From contig NC_134029.1 in the NCBI RefSeq assembly GCF_964204645.1, positions 3,233,001 to 3,297,000 on the forward strand: a stretch of DNA of 64,000 nt. Reading direction: 5' to 3'. This DNA comes from Tubulanus polymorphus (lineage: Eukaryota; Nemertea; Palaeonemertea; Tubulaniformes; Tubulanidae). This document shows, piece after piece, positions 11,931-35,159 of the stretch. Under the pieces are notes generated by a model. That model was not told where the DNA came from, made no database searches, and saw only the letters and a list, made by a program, of their open reading frames with translations. A program made the position numbers and the translations under genes. The first letter of the stretch is position 1. The number at the start of each line of letters is the position of its first letter.

Positions 11931-12699
11931 GTTGTTTGTTGGGAATTTTAATTTTTAAAGTTGATTTTCAATCAAATTTGAACTGAATTTTTTAGGCTTC
12001 CGAACCTGAATACTATCAAACAAGTCATCGAATAGCTATACGATGATTAATTTTCTCACTCGATGTATGGTATAGATTTCAGTGTAAATTCTTTTTATAA
12101 ATTGGAAAAGTTGATTCAAATTTAACGAAATGTAGAAGACATTGAAGGTAATCGAGTAACCAGTACTAGGGACCAGGAAGTCCAGAAAAGTGTTTGAAAC
12201 CTTTGGCTACAGGCATGGCCACTCTCAGAATACAGCTGAATGTTTTCCAAATACCCTGAACCCATCGCAAATCACTTCACACCTATATTGTAATGGTGAT
12301 GGAGTACATATTTCCCCCCTTTTCTAGAATGCTGGATCTGTCCTTAATTTTGTGTTCAGTTCATCCCTGGATGGAGATCATCATGTGAATGAACGATGGC
12401 TTCAAGGCTATCAGTGACGTGTAATGAATAGTTGCGATGTTCAAGTTCTAAAATATATTCTGGATAAATTGTTGTTATTTTACGTAAGCAATGATGTTCA
12501 AAAATAATAATCATACCGATCCATCATGTGATCTAAAAACAGGCGGTCTCCTCTATCCTTTCTTCATCCCAACAACAATTACTTTGTGGAATACTTTTCC
12601 TATGTCTGTTTCGTAGCCAAAGACAGATATCCCTGTCACTTTCAAAAACTTAGTAAACCTACCTAACGTATATTATATCTCTTTCATTATTATTATTTT

Positions 12700-13085
12700 G
12701 TTGGGTGGATGTTCTGTTGGACCAGTATTCTGTTGGGTGGATGTTCTGTTGGCCCAGTATTCTGTTGGGTGGATTGTCTTGTTGGGCCACTGTTCTGTTG
12801 GGTGGATATTCTGTTGGGTGGATATTCTGTTGGGCCACTGTTCGGTTGGATGGATATTCTGTTGGGTGGATGTTCTGTTGGGTGGATGTTCTGTTGGGTA
12901 GATGTTCTGTTGGGTGGATATTCTGTTGGGTGGATGTTCTGTTGGGTGGATATTCTGTTGGGTGGATGTTCTGTTGGGTGGATGTTCTGTTGGGTGGATG
13001 TTCTGTTGGGTGGATGTTCTGTTGGGTGGATGTTCTGTTGGGTGGATGTTCTGTTGGGTGGATGTTCTGTTGGGTGTATATTCTG
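12700..13085. repeat. 16-bp minisatellite (unit GTTGGGTGGATGTTCT)
   Basis: About 24 tandem copies, with variants GGATATTCT and GGCCACTGTTCT concentrated in the left third and near-perfect units on the right. Because 16 is not a multiple of 3 and the unit has no stop, all frames on both strands appear open; these are not genes. Confidence 0.95.
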
Positions 13086-13327
13086 GCATTGTTCAGTTGA
13101 TGAATTTTTTTCTCTGACACAAACTGAAGTTGATAGTTGATTAAATGATCTGCGTCAGTCAGGTATAAAGTGTCTCCTCAGCAGCACGCAGGCGCACGCA
13201 CGCATGCTGCTCTGATCACTATCGATCCACACTCTATTTACGTCACAAATCCCATGTTATAAATAACTGCAGCCTATTTTCACCCGACGAATGAAGCTTG
13301 GGGGTTTCCATACGTTCCCGGTACTGC

Positions 13328-13362
13328 TGCTGCTGGTGCTGCTGCTGCTGCTGCTGCTGTAC
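13328..13362. repeat. CTG/CAG trinucleotide repeat
   Basis: Imperfect run of CTG (one GGTG interruption). In one minus frame it would read as poly-Gln, but the surrounding frame has no support as a gene. Confidence 0.8.
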
Positions 13363-16300
13363 CCAGCTGACGAAGCCTGCCGCTACGATTCCATTACCAT
13401 GGTTACTGGGATGGGGGTATCCTGACGATGCGTAGGTGCTTATCGTCGTAAGATCATTAGTTAACAAGGCGTGGTGATGTCGTCCCCAAAAGTGTAATTT
13501 GAAACCTGCCACGTGCGTTCATGATCGGCTGTGACCAAATAATTTTGATGGAAATATATTCAAAAATGGTGCACGAGTGGATGAAATTCTATAAATAGCT
13601 ATTGAGGGGATTATCATGAAGTCAGTGCAAGTCCGGCTGTTAATAAATTACTAGAAATGTTATTCGTGGTTTTGCACTCAGAATAGAACTCTCACTTTCC
13701 TCCCTCTCTCTCTCCTCCTCCGGGCTGCAGACTTTATGTCATACGCATTTTATTTTGGAGTCATTTCCAATTTTCTAATTCAAGCCGCGATACTGTTTTT
13801 TCATCAAATATCGCTGGAAATAGATTTCAGGATCGATGGCAAATTTTATTTTTACGCGACAATTTTTACGTGTGTGATTTTGGCAATTGGAAGTGCTGCC
13901 ATCTACATTTTTCTAAAATCTGTTGAATACTAATGTGTATGAACCGGATTCGCGTGACGGATTATTTTTTTCGTAATTTCGCTCCATTCATTCATTCATT
14001 TATATTTTGAGAATATCATTCACTGCGCATATACACAGAACAGTAGAATATAATGGAGTAAAGATTGAACTCTCAAAATTCCTGTTACGGTTCTTGGAAA
14101 TGTTTCATAAGATCATTCGTGTGTCTCGAAAGACACGTTTTGCAACGAATGAGAATCCATTCATTTCCAGCGAAAACACTGCGACCTTGGCCCGCGATTA
14201 AACTGGCCGCCCGGCTGTGCTCATAACCCATAGAAACAAATAAATGTGAGATTTCAAAAGCCCGTACGGGTTTCTGATAGTCGTCTTATTCTTTGTTCGT
14301 TTCGAAATGTAGATTTTACGCTGAAATGGGTGAAACGAACGACAGTCAACATTGGGTCATATTTTGTCCGTTGGCGGTTGTCTGAATGTCGGCGGTTGTG
14401 TCGTGAGCTTTCTGCTCCAGTTACGTTGGTCAATCGTTTAAAAAAAATACGTCACTACGCCCGACTTTTCATTGCAACATAGGACATACAACAGGTTTGA
14501 CGGCACCAGTACCCTGTGACCGTTTTCACGTTAAAGGTCAACTAAAAGTTAAATCCATTAGGCTTCAACCAGTGCCTTTGTGTTTTGGCTGGAAGCTTTT
14601 TAGTTTTCGGTAAAACTCGCTCTTCATTTGGCTGCTGAGTTAATCGTTGGTTTAATGAATTCCCTCCCGGCTGACTTTTTCTTTGATGATGATGATATGT
14701 AGTCGCCATATTAGCCATCTTGAATAATATCGATTTACTCTTAATGGATACCCGGAATTCGCTCATCTCCTTTTTGAATTAGCCCGCAAACTATGTTCAA
14801 ATCACAAAATCAGAAGTTGAAATTCCCCTCACTAGACTAAGAGTTAATGAAAACAAATTGAGAAAGAAGAAGGGATCTGTTCAACCAGTTGCTATTAGCG
14901 CATTATGGAGCTGCTTGTATTGGCTTCAGTTTTGAATGAAAACAAACTTTAAAGGCTCCAAGAGAGAGAGAGATACTTAGCCTGAGGCAATTGAAATTTG
15001 TTTAACAGAATCCCATTCATTCGAGACAATGCGATCCACATGTCTTAAATCCCAGGCGCACAGCTAGTTCTTTAACGTTATGTAATCAAAGCAATTGAAC
15101 TGGATTGAAAGATCACCTGAGGATCTCCAGATTACACAGGGGTTCAACCATAACAAATACACCAGATACTACTGTACATTTTAAATGATGCTAAAATCTG
15201 GCTGTCGACTGCTGGAGACTCGGCTTGTTGCTTAGGATATTTTTTCGAACTATTTCTATGACTGATATTGCTACATGGTCTGAAGGTCCATTTAATTCCG
15301 CGATTTATTTCTTGACCCACTTTTCGAGACATATTTGAGACGGAAAGAAAAAGCATTCAGAGAGGTCATCAGGTTGCTAGAAAATAAAAACGTTTTGTGG
15401 TCACTGTTTCCTGAACCACGGTGGCCTGCATAACACTTGAATAATATTTTATGTTTAGACAGGTTCTTTAGACGGGTGCTTTTTTCTTTTATGTTCGATC
15501 GTCAATCGTTGACCCAGATCGGCGCGTGAAAATATATTACCCTTCTACTAGTTCTAGTATCTACGGTGGTCTCGAGCGGCCAATCCGTGACTAACCTATT
15601 ACTTACTTCTCGGACTCGTGTTGGACCTGCACCAAAAAATAGTTCACTAGACTCGGCGCGCTCATTACACGTGAAATATCCGACGGTTGGTGATCGTTTT
15701 GCTCTGAAAAAAATCTTGAAAATTCGTCGATCGATCGTCTTGTAAAGTAGTCGCCACTCTGTAAGTACAAGTTTAGGTGTGATTTCTTCTTTACGAATGA
15801 AATCACCTGAAGTGCGCGGTTTTTTAATATATTCATCGCTACTGAATTTATATCGGGAAGTTTTTTACTTCGATTGCTTGAGATATAAATATCAGGTGGG
15901 TTTCACGTAATGCGTGTATGGGGAAACACGGTGACCTAATTTAGGCTATTTTAATTTCATTTTGTCCCAGTTTTACCGACAGATGTTGTATATATACTAC
16001 ATTAATGTGACACGTGAAACATCATTGAATCGTTTTTTAAATCAAATTTTAAATGTGTGTTTTCGGTCATACTGACCGAATTCACATTCAGGAATGAACT
16101 AGGAATTGAGAAATGTGACAGTAGCATCAATGACAATCCGTGCATCAATGACAATCCGTGCATCAATGACAGTTGAATGTTAGTCCATATTAGTGACATT
16201 ACTTTATTGATGCCTGGAGCGGAATCGTCATCAGTATCATCAGTTCTGATATTTGATAGGCCTGTCTGTGGTTTACTCCTATTAGTTTTGTTGTTAATAA

Positions 16301-17630
16301 AAAAACAGACTCTTCTGAAATTGATTTAATTGATTGATTGATCAGTATATAAGTTCAATACTCTGATAAGATTAATTTGCATAGAAAACATTGGAAAAAT
16401 TCAGTGAGCAAAATTTAGTGAGCAATTTCAACCAAATTATTTCAATCGGGATTGAAAAGTGATATTTGAAATGTCATGTCCGGCCTGATATTTCATGATA
16501 TCAAATTCGAGCGCAACCCTTGATCGCGTTTGAATTCGAAAGTCAAAGATATATTTTGAAGATTTTCTTGATAACTGATTCAAATAGGACAACTGCGGTT
16601 TTCAATCTATACTGACTCTAGACATGCCTGTGCAGCCCTGAAAAACCTGTTTCATTGTAGAATGTACCGGTTTTTGTGGTCGTCATTTTTGGGCGAGTTG
16701 AAATTCCCTTTTTGATCGATCAGTCCGTAGCATAGCGTCATTTTATGAAGTCTGACAGCAGTTCTTAAATTCTGAAAACTAACGTCACGATTCATTAAGA
16801 AACCGTTGGTTGAAATACAGTCAACTCCTAAAAAGCCGCTGCCCTCGCCTAACGCTATATTTTATTTCTGGGAACTGAACATTATGTATTTTATCGTGGA
16901 ACTCGTCAAAATCACCCACCTATTGACTGCCATACCCTCGACACTGTCAAAATCATAAATCACCTAGGCCGATATGTGGGTTCTCTATCGATCAGGAGTG
17001 GACTGTAAACCCATTTCTCCGTGTGCTGAGACTCGCGCCTTTTTTCTAGCTTTCAAATTTTGTTTCGTATCGTGTTTTTATGCGGGTCAAAAAAATGTCG
17101 GCAACCCGGTAGCCGTGTTTATTCATAAAACTGATCAGCATCCGTCGTCGTAGAAAGTTCATTCAGAAAATCTGATGGAACCCGAGCGAGTGAGGTATTC
17201 TGTATTTTTATGAATGGTCGGATATAATCAGGACTATCGAGTTTGATGATGTATCCTGTATGGCCAGCTGGTCGGAGAACGCGTCGCTGCTACAACCAGC
17301 GACAAAAGCTCCTATTCAAGTGTTTTTTGCTCTAATCGCGGGGTCTGTTCGGTGGCCAAAGCGTTTTTGTCAATATTCACGACGCGGCCATAGTGTTCTA
17401 TTCGCTGCCCGAAGGGTCCACGCCGGACCAACGCATGTTTCTTTTGACCCCGGCTGAAAAAGCATTATGAGCTGAAAATCTCAGCGACTCAATAATGAAA
17501 CAATTGTGTTTTTTCAACCTTGACTAAGGTTCAATAGTCGAGGACTGAGGTTTCAACCTATAGCCGCCAATTTCTATTATACTACGAAATTTTGTGCCGT
17601 TGGTCACATGATGCAGATTTTTATGAACGA
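13363..17630. other. Non-coding stretch, no gene recognised
   Basis: A 65-codon plus-strand frame at 13736-13933 has two hydrophobic segments but no family resemblance. An 18-bp unit (CATCAATGACAATCCGTG) is repeated about 2.5 times at 16130-16170. Nothing else interpretable was seen. Confidence 0.35.
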
Positions 17631-17633
17631 AGC

Positions 17634-17695
17634 TCTCTCTCCTCTCTCTCTCTCCTCTCTCTCTCTCTCCTCTCTCTCTCCTCTCTCTCTCTCTC
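17634..17695. repeat. CT-rich microsatellite
   Basis: Runs of (CT)n interrupted by CC at regular intervals. Confidence 0.9.
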
Positions 17696-20600
17696 CATTA
17701 TCTTTCGGACATTTTATTCATGAAATTTATCGTCACAATAGAATAAAAAATCTGCTCAACTGAACCGTATACGTTCGGTTAGTTATTGAACTGTTCTCTT
17801 TTGAGTCGAAAAGGCAGAAAACTTGACCAATCCCGTCTCCTATACGTGGTTCTAGTTGACCAGCAGCAGCTGCTGGAGTTTCACAGCTCTCGACGGATAC
17901 ATCGAGTTCAGGTAATAAATGTGAAATATCTGACTATAATTAGACTTGTGTCTATAGCTCAAAATCATTAAGACAGACATAGCCCCTGCTCAATTATTGG
18001 CAGATGATTTATGTCGAATTCCTAATTTAAGACGGCCTATAAGTGTAATTCAAATGTGATATTTATCAAACAGTGAAACTGTAACGGTGTTGTCCAGATT
18101 CGAATCAAACATATTTACATATGCGGTTCAATTATTTTTTTAGGTACATACTTACAGTTTAACCATATCCGTTTTTCTGGGGTTTTTTGCTCATCGCGAG
18201 GTATAGATCTAAATATTCCATTCGGTTGTTGATCAGAAAGGCTGGTTACTGTATATTACTGACTGCACATAGAGTCTGGCAGAAACGAGAATAAAACCAC
18301 CACGGAGGATAGAGATCCTAGAATTCTATATTAAAACTGATTGTCTAAATTTAATCTCAAGTGCTCAGATAATGCTATGATTATATAGACGATAGTCAGC
18401 CGTAATAGATTATATATTTACCTGTTCCTGGAGCAGTTCATTCCTACGATTCCCAGAATGGGTTCAGGAAAAAATACTTTTCCCGCATCTCCTTCAATAC
18501 ATCGAAGGAAACAGCCTTTTTATATGAACTGTACTGTAGTTTTTTTTTTAATGGAAGTTTTTGAAACTGCAATTTAGAAAAGTTTGCTTCTGGATTTTCG
18601 AAATATTGTTACGTATATTTATTGATATCATCTTGGAGTAATTATCTGGACAAGATAATTACTCCAAGGTGTTAGATGGTACAGGGAGGCTGCACTTCCC
18701 AGGTGTGTTATATGATGCTTATTAATCAGATTTGAATTTTAATCAGCTTTGAGTAAATGAATGTAGGTCAGCATTAGAATTGGTGCTGATTATCTTCTAT
18801 ATGATACTATATAGTGATATCATGGCAGAAACCAGCTTCAGACCTCCCCCCAATCACTGTCAATTTCAATACAGCATCATCCATGAAAAGTTACATAATA
18901 ATGCCACTCACAAGATGGAGGTTTTGGTAATTCTATCTATGAACCAAGACCCTGAAATTTTAATTTAGTCCTATCCCCTTATAAAGATTAATTGGAAGCA
19001 TGGACGTTCAACGGTATAAAACCATGATGTTTAATTGAAAGGAATAAAACCTTGGCGCTTGATTAGAACGTGTGTGCTGCAAATAATTTTGTATCAAAGA
19101 TTTACTCTTTGTTAGTGAATGAGCAAAAATGAATTTTAAACTAATTTCTTCGCTAATGATAATGTGTAAGATTACGATTCTCGACATGAGAATATAGGGC
19201 TTCTGTAATGGCAGTTATTGTATTTCATTCCGGTATCATTTCATTAGTCTTAAAAGGAAAGATCTAATTCTATTAGAATTAATTGATAAATTAGTAATTA
19301 TTTGGGTATATATCTCTGAGTATGGCTTCTTATATTCAGGTGTCAGGTAACCTATGGTCTTCTATAGCCATATAGACCTCCATTGGCCTTCCTGTTTATA
19401 CAAAGGCTTGCACAAGAATTTAACAACTTTTTGAGATTGCTTCTCATTCTTTTCATTGAATTCCACTCTATAGATGCCATAGTTTAAAAGCCTGTGAATT
19501 TCAAATTAGTCGTCAGTTGAAGACCTTCTCATCATTTGTTATGTTGCCCACGGGAGGCTGCTCAAACCCTGATTCTATTGTCCATATGGGTGGAGAAGTG
19601 TCTAATCCGACATTGCGTAATTTGTGGTAACCTTATGAGGAGAACTGAAACCCCTATTATGATTTACTTTGAATCCTAACTTAGCCCATTAGCTCTAAGG
19701 ACAGCGCCAGGAATAGACCGACATCACGCTCAATCTCAAGGTACGATTTCCTCACTTGCCTAGAAACACATATTTTTAGTTTTCGTGTTATATTTTTGGC
19801 TCAGATTTATTATCGAATTTAGTCGATATATTTATAACCCGGGAACCGGCAGATCGAATTAGACATTGTCGCAGATATTCCAACGATGCGTAATCGTGAA
19901 ATATATTTGTTCAATATTTGGCAATAAACCAAACTGCTTTTCTTCGAAAAAATTGGTAAATTTCAATTTCGGCGTCAATCAGAGCATGACTTCTTGCCGA
20001 TTCTGAAAATAAATATCCACTGGAAAAAGATTGCGAAATTTGATTTTTATTTTTGGGTGAAAATTCTGCGTATAAATTGTATATATTTACAATAATTGAT
20101 GTCATTAATCTATTTTTATGTAAATTACAGTTTTTATTCACACAAACGATGGTTACTGTGAGTAATCATTTTTGTATCTAAGTAATTTTAAGTTTCGCAA
20201 ATTGCAACAATTCGAACTTCACCATTTTAGGCATCAAGCTTGTATACAATTATGTTTTTAAAGTTTAAAAACTTTCTTTTTTATTTTCAATCTTCATAAT
20301 GGAACCAACGCCCGTTGATATTTCGAAATTTATTTTTTTATTTCACTTTTGATATTAAATGAAATTTCCGCCATTTTGTGAAATCGTAAGAGGTTTCAAC
20401 CAACAAAATAGGAAATAGAAAGAAGGTAGCATGAAACAGTGTAAAACCCATTCATTAAAACTTCGAAAGATTCAGTTTAATCAGGGCCATCATAAACTTC
20501 AGGATCCTGTTCAATATTTGTCGGTCAAAATATTGAAAATGAACTTATCTTACTGTTTATGAGTCAAACTGGTAAGTTTCAGATAGAAATGGCCGAGGGA

Positions 20601-21500
20601 GGAGTCTTTCGCACCTCGCTGTTATCACTGAAATGAGCTTAGTTCGGTCTGATCACCCAACTCACCGAGATTCCATCATTCATCATTTCTTCGTTATAAT
20701 CCTCGGGCGACGACGAAATCCACCTGAAGGGTAAAAATCTGTTGTGCCATAAATAAACATTCATATATTTACGGATTTTAATCACTGCTAATAATGTTTT
20801 ATATCATTCTTAACCCAGCGCATTACAACGCCTGAACGCATTAAATCTATTTTTAGTCTATAATTATTCTCTGAAAAAAAAGTCGATGGCAGTTTGAATT
20901 GAAATATCTTTTATGAATTGCAGAAATGTGTTTATCGAATTGTTTACTATTGAAGAATAGTCAAAAGTGCCGTTTGAAGTCAAATGTACTTTCTTTCTGA
21001 CGAAACGCGTGTTTTTAGAATGTATTCCACGACGTTCAGAAAAGTTCATCTTTTTTCTTCTGTCAAGATAAGTAAAAAATGAGAAAATGCTGAGCTCTGA
21101 ATTTTTTTTTAATGGATAATCAAGACGTTATGGGGGCTTCCGTCGAAATAATAACTACATTCATTACCAAATATCAGACCACTCCCTTCCTGACTGGTTT
21201 TTATAATGATGGTTGGATCCTGTCCCTGAGGCTAGCGTAAGATTAGCCCAGACTGCCGTATATTCCTACTGACAGCGGCTGTAGACATGAGGTTTTAATG
21301 CTGTTGGTTGCCGATGACGTCAAACTTTGTGCTGGGTTGCTGGTGTGTCGGTGTCGGCTTACATACAACATCTCTAGTGTGTGCAATAGAACTCTCCTCT
21401 CTCTCTCTCTCAGCTACTGTATAACAGCAGCTATAGGTAGAGAAACAAATTATCTTCAGCTTCTCCACCGGATCCCTGGATGAGCCCGCATTCTTGTGCA
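17696..21500. other. Non-coding stretch upstream of the likely MEF2 promoter
   Basis: Contains a perfect short hairpin at 18632-18668 and a consensus MEF2 site at 20847-20856 (CTATTTTTAG). No gene was recognised. Confidence 0.35.
18632..18668. repeat. Perfect 16-bp hairpin with 5-nt loop
   Basis: CTTGGAGTAATTATCT at 18632-18647 and its exact reverse complement at 18653-18668, loop GGACA. Function unknown. Confidence 0.85.
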
Positions 21501-21529
21501 CTGCGTACATCGTTTTGGTTCCTGCGTCG

Positions 21530-21598
21530 GTCGGTCGTCAGTCTCATTCTAATGCTTGGATAGTCGCCGCTGAGTAGGCTCTATTCTCGTCACTGCCG
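21530..21598 (+). other. Candidate non-coding first exon of MEF2
   Basis: A GC-richer segment with an initiator-like CGTCAGTC near 21536, ending CTGCCG|GTAAGT at 21598/21599, a near-perfect donor. It lies 3.8 kb upstream of the strong acceptor at 25362-25363 that opens the first MEF2 coding exon. The start position and the link are inferred. Confidence 0.4.
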
Positions 21599-24500
21599 GT
21601 AAGTTCTCTGCCTATGTTGTGTTTGTTCCCGATTCTAATTTTGTGGCACAGCGTTTTATTTCCGTTGCGCTTATACATATTTTTAGCATAGACAGTTCTG
21701 ATTTTAGCTTCTCTTCGCGGCCGGCACTGACGTTCTATTTTATAAATTTCTATTTAGAGCTGTAGATACTGAACTGACTACTAGGATCTCTCTCTCTCTC
21801 TCTCTATAGCTCGTGGTGGGAATTCTAATGGTTATTTTTGACTGACTGCCCCTTTATAAACATCTTATAGTATTTGATAGTAGTAACTGCTGGAGTGGTA
21901 CATGCGAAATAGTTTTCGTTGAAAAATGTTCTTTTTTATCACGAATGTTCTAATTCGAAGTTTGGTAAACTAGCTTTTGTGATGATTTCAATTGATTTAA
22001 ATCCGGAATATTTCTAACGATCAAGACGGTCATTTTCTATCAGTTTCAGTTAGTTGGTAGAAGTACTTCTGCTGGAGTACACTTCATCTCACATACATGC
22101 TATTTGCTATTTTTTTCATGAATTGTATGAGAAATCGAATTTACGATCTTATTTCTGTGATTTTGTGTTAAGTAAGTTTTGTAAATCTATCAGTAACTGA
22201 TTCACGCTGTTTCTGTAGGTTGGTCGAGATTTCATTCACACGCCCAAACGTACACGTGACTCCTCCATCATACAGATAGTTATTAAAACTAAAGTATCGT
22301 CTTATGTTCATGGCTATCATCACATCATGATTCAATTTCAATTAGTTTCTCAGAGCATTCTCTAGGGTATTTCACCGCACTGCTAGTAGTTACCTATCGC
22401 TTTGTCGTGATCAAGACATGAAATTCCATTTTCACTAAGAAATAAAGTTTCGATATATGTAACACCATTAGGCAAAAAGCTTAGAAATTAACAAATACAT
22501 GCTGTATATAGATGCTATTCATTTTGACACCTATGATATAACTTGTATACTGGATGTTACGGGCTCATATATCTGGTAGTAAATACACATGAAAAACCCG
22601 TACATTTCAACAGGTCCCACCTCCCTGATTTCAATAAGTCCAAACTTAAAAGAATTTGTCGTAATATTCTTTTGTGAATTTTATTAGCTGACAGGCGAAC
22701 AAGATTAAAGGCACACTTTTTCTCTTCTGTTCACTAATCGCACAATGCATTCTTTTATCAGGTTTTGAGATTTCGTGAGTTTATATTTCAAACATGTGAC
22801 GATTACGTCACCTCGATTCACTCCTGAATATAGCGAGAGCTACGAAGACCTATTGAATGAGCGCAATAAAAATTCAATTGAGAATTCTTCAACTTTTCAT
22901 CCCATTGTTAAAGGCGAAAGTTGACCCCAGAAGCCTCTATTTACTTTGATCTGTGTTTTCTGAGCTATTATTTAAATTAACATGGCTTCATTTAATCTTC
23001 AGGGCCTGTGTGTCCTTTTATTGCTCAGGGGGTGGGTTTTCAAAATGTGAAATGAAGAAATGTTATCAGCGGCAGTGAGTGAGAGCCATTTGATTCAGGT
23101 GAGAGCACAAAAGAATGACTCAGACCCGAGGAGGACCGGGATGGGTGAATTGTGAGCCAAAAAGTGGTCATTATCTCGAGTCCGTTGATTGCCACCAGAT
23201 TCGACACATGGAGACAATTTATTGACCAAATTTCTGTTTTCTTAACTACGAGGAAATTATTTTGACGAAAAATGGGTCATGTTTGATGTTATTTCTTTTC
23301 AAACAATAAAGCGGCTTACGTCCAGGGTCCAGGGCGAGTGAGCTTTATAGAAAAATCCGGCGTCGGGCTAATGGTCGGAACAGCTGTCCAAAATATTAGC
23401 GCAAAGTTTTCTTTTCTTCTTCTTTTGCGAATAAGAGTTAGAAATATGAATCAAACACAAGAGTGAATCCTAAACGATTTTTGTTGACGCTAAAATCCGA
23501 GTCTATTTCCCGGAATTATCCAACACGCCTATATTCAACAATGTTTCATCTCTCTCGGCGGACTTTGTCAACTTCACCACCCTGATTCATCGCAGTTTCA
23601 TCAGACCCCGCAGTACTGCTCCCATGTGGAGCCTCTTTGAGGGAAAGATGATGGATGTAGTGCAACTGGTATCTTGCTCATCAGGACCAGTCTGCATCCA
23701 GCTGGCTTGTTTGTAAAGATAACATGTGCAGTACTCGGTAGTGAATCATCTGAAAGGTCACTCGCTCATGTAAGATTTACCTAACTGTATACTAGCAGTT
23801 TGTAGGTGAAAAACTGATGGCTGCGTGTATATTAACTGTACTCAGAGCTCATACACTTCACCTGCTTTGTCCATAGGTTTACGGATACTTGGGCAGAGAC
23901 TAGGAATCCCCTCCCTGTTACGTCATCAAAGCATTTTTATGACCTGGCCTTAATAACCTATAAAGAAAAGATTGTACCTTATTTTTGTAGAACATTTTAC
24001 ATATGTAAGTACAGTATATCGAAATTTGTACCATTTCATTCGGTTATTGAAATTTTCAGATAAGGCTTGAGTTGAAAAAAAGTTTGTAACCGGGCGTAGG
24101 TCTATTCTTGGGGCATTGCTTCTATTTTCTGTAGCTCCATTCATTGAATGTGTCCGCTGTCAGTCGCTGTTTATATCATTTATCTGTAAATAATCGGTCA
24201 TCGTCGAATTCGATCTTAGACAAAGTTTTCGTGTTCTCGGTAAGAAAGACGACGGTCCCAGGTATTTTTACGTAGCGTGGACACGGAATGGGATGGTGTA
24301 ATTACCCTGGATTTTGCTGAATGTGAAGGTCGATAAAGATTCGCTCCTATTCACTTGATTGAGGCGAGGTTTGGTTCGATAAACTCGACATGAAAACGGC
24401 ATATACTCGGCGCTTGTCTTTCGGATGAAGTCGACGATCTTGAATCGACGAATTTTACCTTTTAGTAGCTGGTGTTTGAAGATCAATGGTAAACGGGATG

Positions 24501-25363
24501 ATGATGATATCGTGTTGTTGCTTTTATTTACGTAGAAATCGCCTTCGCGTAAATCAAAAATGAAACGCGTTGTCATTAAGAGAAATCCGCAATATCGATT
24601 ATAAACAACCGTTATTGTTTTTTCTTTATTTTTCTCCTACATTTCAATCCTTCTTCCCATCTTCAGAGTTCATTTTAAAACATTTGAAAAGAAATTTATT
24701 CGAAATTCAGAAAAAGAATGAAATTTTGAAATAAACTCTGAAGATGGGTGGAAGGATTCCACTCGAAACATGAGAATAAAAAGAATAAAACAATAGTTGT
24801 TTACCTCAATATGATGGGTTTCTCTTAATGATATTCGTCAAGTCTAGATATTCTGGAATTTCAATGATTATTTTTGAGGGGACGTGTACTACGTCATCAA
24901 TGTATCGGGGCTAGTAGACTGGTTGCCGGTCAATTGAATTCAATTATCAGTATCGGTTTATTCAAATCCAAAATAACTTAATATTATATAATTCATATCA
25001 TATTATCTATTGAGCAATATGTTTTATTTTTCAAGGCATCAATAAATTCAGTTTTCGTATTGATATCGGTTTCTCAAGTTGATTAAATGCTCGCTTGGCT
25101 CATTTCTGCAATAGTCATGGACGAACTTTCATTTGTAAATTTCCAGGAAATCTATTGCTATTTTGTTGTTGCGATAATCATTACATGTATTGGTAATCAT
25201 GATGTAATTGATTGAATAAGATCAACAACTTAGAATACAGACTTTTCAAAAAACAAAGTTTATGCGCTTCAGTTTGAAGATCTTGTTCGCTTTTCAGGTC
25301 TACCGGTATCTCTAGTAATGAAGCAACTTGAATGATGTATTTTTTCTCTGTGTTCCATTTCAG
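21599..25363. other. Probable 5' UTR intron of MEF2
   Basis: Bounded by GTAAGT at 21599 and TTCCATTTCAG ending at 25363. It contains a CT repeat at about 21787-21806 and a foldback element at 24574-24830. No coding exon was recognised. Confidence 0.35.
24574..24830. mobile_element. Foldback MITE with about 110-bp arms
   Basis: CATTAAGAGAAA at the left and TTTCTCTTAATG at the right begin two arms that pair imperfectly for about 110 bp. The inner part (CCCATCTTCAGAGTT and AACTCTGAAGATGGG) is nearly perfect, with a short loop around 24685-24725. Non-coding. Confidence 0.75.
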
Positions 25364-25422
25364 ATTTTGGATTATTTTATACGTCATATCTAGAGGCTTC
25401 CACATACTTGTATCTAAACACA

Positions 25423-34994
<9,572 letters not shown>

Positions 34995-35153
34995 CGCGAT
35001 TCGATGATGATGGTTCGAGCCGAAATGTGTTCATCGCATATTACTAACTGTAGTGGACCCTTTGGACCTTGCATGCTATAGATACTGTGACATGTTTGTT
35101 GATCAGCATGCCGCCCCTGCAGCGGTGCACATAGAATGCAGTGTTTCGTTTTC

Positions 35154-35159
35154 AATAAA
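35154..35159 (+). terminator. Proximal polyadenylation signal of MEF2
   Basis: AATAAA 160 bp after the stop codon; a second AATAAA-like motif follows within 15 bp. Confidence 0.5.

Noticed and set aside
12659-13140. Long open frames on both strands (131-153 codons)
   Set aside because: They are read-through of a 16-bp minisatellite whose unit has no stop in any frame.
13243-13512. Minus-strand frame with a poly-Gln run
   Set aside because: The Gln run comes from a CTG microsatellite; the remainder has no recognisable motif and no splice support.
13736-13933. 65-aa frame with two hydrophobic segments
   Set aside because: Hydrophobic frames are common by chance in T-rich DNA; there is no homology, splice or polyadenylation support.
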